Shown: in pieces, positions 6,558 through 8,773 of the stretch
How positions within the stretch are numbered: the first letter of the stretch is position 1
How the letters are laid out: each line of letters begins with the position of its first letter
Assembly (NCBI GenBank): GCA_937877125.1
Contig: CALEFQ010000018.1
Span: 1 to 8,773, forward strand
Length of the DNA stretch: 8,773 bases
Origin: an uncultured bacterium
Lineage (GTDB): Bacteria; Patescibacteriota; CALEFQ01
Reading direction: 5' to 3'
Notes under the pieces: model-generated
Told to the model about the DNA's origin: nothing
The model's input: only the letters and a program-made list of their open reading frames with translations
The model's database searches: none
Position numbers and translations under genes: made by a program

Positions 6558-7277
6558 TTAGTAACTAGGCCCCGCCGGGATTTCCAGCCGTCCGCCCCGC
6601 CAATAGCGGATTTGCTGGGCCTGAAACAAGCGATCGCCGGTCATTTCCCCGATTATTTTTATCCGCCCGCCCGGGAGAAGAGGAATATGGAAACGCGCCC
6701 CGGCATAAGCTACCCGCCACGTCTCGCCGATCAAATCACGCAGGTTCAATACTTCGTCGTTTTCCACTAGGATAATTTCACCGGCCAAAAGTCCCTGTTC
6801 CGGATGCTGCCAGACATCCGCCGGGTGCCCCGGCATCATCGGTCCGAGCGGCGGCCGCTGGGCGACCCGTTCATCGATCTGACCGCCGAAACCAGTCAGG
6901 AAAAGAGCCGTCCCGCCGACAATACTAATGACAATACTGGTGGTCACCACGATAACCGGCCGATACCGATAACCTTCCTTGGTGTGACGGAAATTATAAA
7001 TTGCCAGCAGAGAAAAAAGCACCACTACCACCACCCAAAGGTAAGGCACCGACAAGAAAACATGGTTGACGGGATTGCGTCCCAGTTGCGGATAAATATC
7101 CCAATCCGTGCTGGTAATCCGATCCAGCATGGCGCTAAAAGCCACCGCCCCGATCCCGACCGAGACGGCAAAAGCGCCCCAGAAAAGAAGGTCGCGGCCC
7201 ACAAACTGCCAGCGCGGCTTGGGCGTGATATGTTTGTTCTTGATTTCTTCAAGAACTTTGTTGCTTAGGTCTTGCAT
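6558..7277 (-). CDS. Three-TM membrane protein with outside C-terminal domain, putative anti-sigma factor
   Basis: The 239-residue protein has a short cytoplasmic N-terminus (1-28), membrane helices at about 29-50, 75-95 and 107-130, and an outside C-terminal part. The loop between helices 2 and 3 is positive (RHTKEGYRYR, 97-106), fitting an N-in, C-out topology. A proline-rich spacer (about 140-155) leads to a beta-rich domain (about 163-228) with GEIILVENDEVLNLRDL and GGRIKIIGEMTGDRLFQAQQ, which reads like an OB-type fold. The sigma gene ends one base before its ATG (TAA-T-ATG), which is the usual place of an anti-sigma factor. No zinc-binding HxxxCxxC motif of ZAS-type anti-sigma factors is visible, so the sigma-binding role rests on position and topology; the N-terminal 28 residues are the likely contact. 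Confidence 0.82.
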   Translation of the reverse strand: MQDLSNKVLEEIKNKHITPKPRWQFVGRDLLFWGAFAVSVGIGAVAFSAMLDRITSTDWDIYPQLGRNPVNHVFLSVPYLWVVVVVLFSLLAIYNFRHTKEGYRYRPVIVVTTSIVISIVGGTALFLTGFGGQIDERVAQRPPLGPMMPGHPADVWQHPEQGLLAGEIILVENDEVLNLRDLIGETWRVAYAGARFHIPLLPGGRIKIIGEMTGDRLFQAQQIRYWRGGRLEIPAGPSY

Positions 7278-7278
7278 A

Positions 7279-7866
7279 TTAAATATGATCTTTATTGATT
7301 AACTGCTGTAATTCTTTTTTGGCGCGGCTGATGAGAGTCCCCACGGTCGCCACCGGTTTCCGCAAGATAGCCGAAATTTCTTCGTAGCTTTTTTCTTCCA
7401 GATAACGCAGGACTAAAACTTCCTGGTACTTGTACGGCAACTTTTGCAAACCGGCCCGCACCGCCGCCGTTGAATATTTCAGGTCAAGGTCCCGCGCCAG
7501 ATCGACCCCGTCGGTAAATTTGTTCGCAATACTCTCGTCGTCCACCGCGACCACGGCTTGGGGACGCACCTTGAGGCGGCGGTACTGGCTGATCACCTGG
7601 TTATGCGTGATCCGGTAAATCCAGGCGGAGAATTTCAGCCGTTTATCAAAATCATTGAGATTAAGATACGCCTTGATGAAAACCTCCTGCAAAATATCAG
7701 CCGCTTCTTCTTCGTCAAAATTAGACAGGTGGCGGATATAGCGGGCCAATTTGGCCTGATAGCGATTAACCAGTAAAGCAAAAGCGTCCTTGTTTTTTAG
7801 AGACAAAGACACCAGTTCCTCGTCCGTTTTTTGCTGGTAAGTATTAAACTTGGCCATAGCCGGCAT
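7279..7866 (-). CDS. ECF-subfamily RNA polymerase sigma factor
   Basis: The 195-residue protein directs RNA polymerase to a special promoter class. Region 2 spans about 26-98, with the core-binding and -10 melting segment ADILQEVFIKAYLNL (56-70) followed by FSAWIYRITHNQ (79-90). A variable linker (about 99-134) leads to region 4 (about 135-187), which shows LPYKYQEVLVLRYLEEKSY (143-161) and the DNA-binding helix-turn-helix EEISAILRKPVATVGTLISR (162-181). There is no region 1.1 or 3, as expected for ECF factors. Two ATGs, 7866 and 7857, are possible starts. A TGAAAT-N16-CGTA promoter immediately upstream suggests autoregulation, with a leader of only a few bases. The next gene is its likely membrane-bound inhibitor. 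Confidence 0.93.
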   Translation of the reverse strand: MPAMAKFNTYQQKTDEELVSLSLKNKDAFALLVNRYQAKLARYIRHLSNFDEEEAADILQEVFIKAYLNLNDFDKRLKFSAWIYRITHNQVISQYRRLKVRPQAVVAVDDESIANKFTDGVDLARDLDLKYSTAAVRAGLQKLPYKYQEVLVLRYLEEKSYEEISAILRKPVATVGTLISRAKKELQQLINKDHI

Positions 7867-7876
7867 CAGAAAATAG

Positions 7877-7902
7877 TACGCAGAAAAAAAATAATTATTT
7901 CA
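7877..7902 (-). promoter_or_regulatory. ECF sigma-type autoregulatory promoter
   Basis: TGAAAT (7897-7902), 16 bp, CGTA (7877-7880) on the minus strand. The -35 box overlaps the stop codon of the Nudix gene. The predicted start, a few bases after CGTA, lies almost at the ATG (7866), so the transcript would be nearly leaderless or use the second ATG at 7857. The match with the site at 6484-6509 supports recognition by this sigma factor. Confidence 0.72.
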
Positions 7903-8334
7903 ACCCGGCTCGGCACCGAGAGCCGCCGCCAAGTAGTTTTCCAAAACCTTCTTATCACCCCGCCAGGAGACTTTTTTTAGAAAATCTTTTGGCCGGAGCC
8001 ACCGGTACCCGACATGTTCTTCGTTTAGGATCACCGGCCCCGCCGCCACGGCCGCGGCAAAAACATGCTCGTCGCACCAGCCACCTTCGGCCGAACAAAA
8101 ATATTTCAAGGTCGATTTTAAATCATAAATCTTTACAACCTTCAAGCCCGTTTCTTCTTTTACTTCCCGCCGAACGGCCGCGGCCGGTAATTCACCCGCT
8201 TCGATCCCGCCGGTAACCACGAAATATTTATTCCTCCCCTCGCCGAAAGCCGGATTGACGCGCAGCGCCAAAAACGCGCTGTCGCGCCGATAGATCAGCG
8301 CCATAATTTTTTGCTTGGGCAAAACTTTGGCCAT
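7900..8334 (-). CDS. Nudix hydrolase
   Basis: This 144-residue protein contains a perfect Nudix box, G-x5-E-x7-R-E-U-x-E-E-x-G-U: G42, E48, R56-E57, E60-E61, G63 and L64. The box binds Mg2+ and cuts substrates of the 'nucleoside diphosphate linked to X' type. N-terminal strands (KIMALIYRRDSAFLALRV, 9-26) and C-terminal EHVGYRWLRPKDF (106-118) complete the fold. Specificity cannot be read; MutT-like clean-up of damaged nucleotides is one option. The frame is open to a TTG at 8367, but that would begin inside the U tract of a terminator, so the ATG at 8334 is chosen. TGATATGCT (8345-8353) could be its own extended -10, giving an almost leaderless message. Its stop overlaps the sigma promoter. 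Confidence 0.92.
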   Translation of the reverse strand: MAKVLPKQKIMALIYRRDSAFLALRVNPAFGEGRNKYFVVTGGIEAGELPAAAVRREVKEETGLKVVKIYDLKSTLKYFCSAEGGWCDEHVFAAAVAAGPVILNEEHVGYRWLRPKDFLKKVSWRGDKKVLENYLAAALGAEPG

Positions 8335-8365
8335 AATTTGAAAATAGCATATCAGTTTTGATAAC

Positions 8366-8398
8366 AAAAGAAAAACCTCCAGTCAGTTGACCAGAGGT
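8366..8398 (-). terminator. Intrinsic terminator at the end of the structured RNA
   Basis: A 10-bp stem (8375-8384 with 8389-8398) with an AACU loop is followed by UUUU-C-UUUU. Two of the ten pairs are G-U wobbles in minus-strand RNA but would be A-C mismatches in plus-strand RNA, so the structure is kept for the minus strand. It lies 31 bp before the Nudix ATG. Confidence 0.82.
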
Positions 8399-8705
8399 GG
8401 CTCTTATTATTGGTGGCATTGTCTATGCGAGTCGGCTCGAGCGGACCGTCCTCTAAGACAACACCCCCAGCAAAATTTTGGCCCCTCCGTTTTGTTTGGC
8501 CTCGGACTCCAGAAAGATCAGGCTAATAACAGTCGAATAATGACAACGGATCGGTGATCTTTCACGGCAGTACGGTTTATCCCCTCTCCTCCTCGTGAGG
8601 GAAATGGAGTTTGTCTGCACCCGGGGAGTGCCGACGTAATCCAGGGTCACCCCTGGTAAAAACTGCGCAACGGCTTTCCCGAAAGCCAAAACTTTGTGAC
8701 ACAGT
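8366..8705 (-). ncRNA. Candidate structured non-coding RNA or long regulatory leader, family unassigned
   Basis: About 340 nt lie between a good promoter and a good terminator. Hairpins, in plus-strand coordinates, include: GGCTTTC / GAAAGCC (8672-8678 with 8681-8687; the last pair would open to leave a CGGG loop); CCAGGG / CCCTGG (8641-8646 with 8651-8656, GUGA tetraloop); GCAC / GTGC (8617-8620 with 8628-8631); CCCTC / GAGGG (8582-8586 with 8597-8601); a perfect 9-bp long-range stem (8512-8520 with 8555-8563); a TTGTCT / AGACAA closing stem (8419-8424 with 8456-8461) around CGAG / CTCG (8428-8431 with 8436-8439). The 78-codon frame inside begins with TTG and reads like random protein. I looked for RNase P, tmRNA, SRP RNA, 6S and T-box hallmarks and found none. 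It may act alone or control the Nudix gene downstream. Confidence 0.6.
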
Positions 8706-8710
8706 CACAA
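8694..8710 (-). promoter_or_regulatory. 17-bp perfect palindrome over the RNA start site, candidate operator
   Basis: TTGTGAC-TGT-GTCACAA has 7-bp perfect arms. The predicted start (about 8705) falls inside the palindrome, so the RNA would lack part of one arm. A DNA-level role, such as a repressor site, is therefore more likely than an RNA hairpin. It resembles a CRP/FNR-type site but has 5 bp between TGTGA and TCACA instead of 6. Confidence 0.45.
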
Positions 8711-8711
8711 G

Positions 8712-8740
8712 AGGATATCATAGCGCAATAAATATGTCAA
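8712..8740 (-). promoter_or_regulatory. Strong housekeeping-type promoter of the structured RNA
   Basis: A perfect TTGACA (8735-8740) is followed after exactly 17 bp by TATCCT (8712-8717), with TGA before it making an extended -10. This is the best -35 box in the window. Further upstream, CCGCG (8743-8747) and CGCGG (8768-8772) could pair as the foot of a hairpin, but no T tract follows and the window ends at 8773. Confidence 0.75.
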
Positions 8741-8773
8741 CACCGCGCTGCCGTTATCCCATATTGCCGCGGA

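Noticed and set aside
8228..8419. 63-codon open frame overlapping the Nudix start and the terminator
   Set aside because: It runs through the terminator hairpin and overlaps the well-supported Nudix gene in another frame.
8453..8689. 78-codon open frame inside the structured RNA
   Set aside because: It begins with TTG, has no ribosome-binding site, reads as low-quality protein and overlaps several strong hairpins.
8366..8705. RNase P RNA, tmRNA, SRP RNA, 6S RNA or T-box
   Set aside because: GAGGACGGTCC near 8443-8454 is a little like the RNase P GAGGAAAGTCC element, and GCCACCA near 8411-8417 recalls a CCA end, but the other conserved parts of each family are missing.
8694..8710. Canonical CRP binding site
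   Set aside because: TGTGA and TCACA are separated by 5 bp; the CRP consensus needs 6. It is kept as an unspecific operator candidate.
1..8773. CRISPR arrays, tRNA or rRNA genes, insertion sequences
   Set aside because: No regularly spaced repeats, tRNA T-arm pattern, rRNA signature or transposase frame was seen on either strand.

Overview
All ten genes in this window lie on the minus strand. They run from position 8334 down to a chemotaxis gene cut by the left edge. GC content looks close to 50%. Almost no start codon has a clear Shine-Dalgarno sequence, and most are preceded by A-rich DNA or tightly coupled to the gene before. The mix of an extracytoplasmic-function (ECF) sigma factor with a three-helix membrane partner, a small exported repeat protein, a PdaC-like wall deacetylase and a compact chemotaxis operon would suit a Patescibacteria (CPR)-type or Gram-positive-like bacterium. 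That placement is a low-confidence inference; no rRNA or ribosomal-protein marker is present.

Right edge to 8366: a strong-looking promoter (TTGACA, 17 bp, TATCCT with an extended -10) has a perfect 17-bp palindrome over its likely start. It is followed by about 340 nt that fold into many short hairpins and end in a good intrinsic terminator. No convincing protein is encoded, so I read it as an unassigned structured RNA, or a long regulatory leader for the Nudix gene that follows (7900-8334).

8334 to 5650: the Nudix hydrolase gene is followed by an ECF sigma factor (7279-7866) and, one base later, a three-TM membrane protein with an outside C-terminal domain (6558-7277), the likely anti-sigma partner. 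After a hairpin comes a gene for an exported protein with two related helical repeats (5788-6402). The same promoter motif, TGAAAT-N16-CGTA, stands before the sigma gene and before the exported-protein gene and was found nowhere else in the window. It closely resembles the known SigW-type ECF consensus. This implies one autoregulated envelope-stress regulon: sigma factor, membrane regulator and exported effector or sensor. A structured 3' region and a strong terminator (5654-5698) close it.

5640 to 4094: a separately promoted membrane-anchored deacetylase with a PdaC-like layout (RsiV/DUF3298-like region, proline-rich linker, NodB catalytic domain).

4053 to 1: an extended -10 promoter and a leader hairpin precede a chemotaxis operon: HAMP-ended sensor without an output domain, unknown 77-residue protein, Cache-type chemoreceptor without HAMP, CheW, and CheC (cut by the edge). 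Gaps are -4, 24, 4 and 4 bp. The receptor passes ligand information through CheW to a CheA kinase outside the window, and CheC would dephosphorylate CheY-P.
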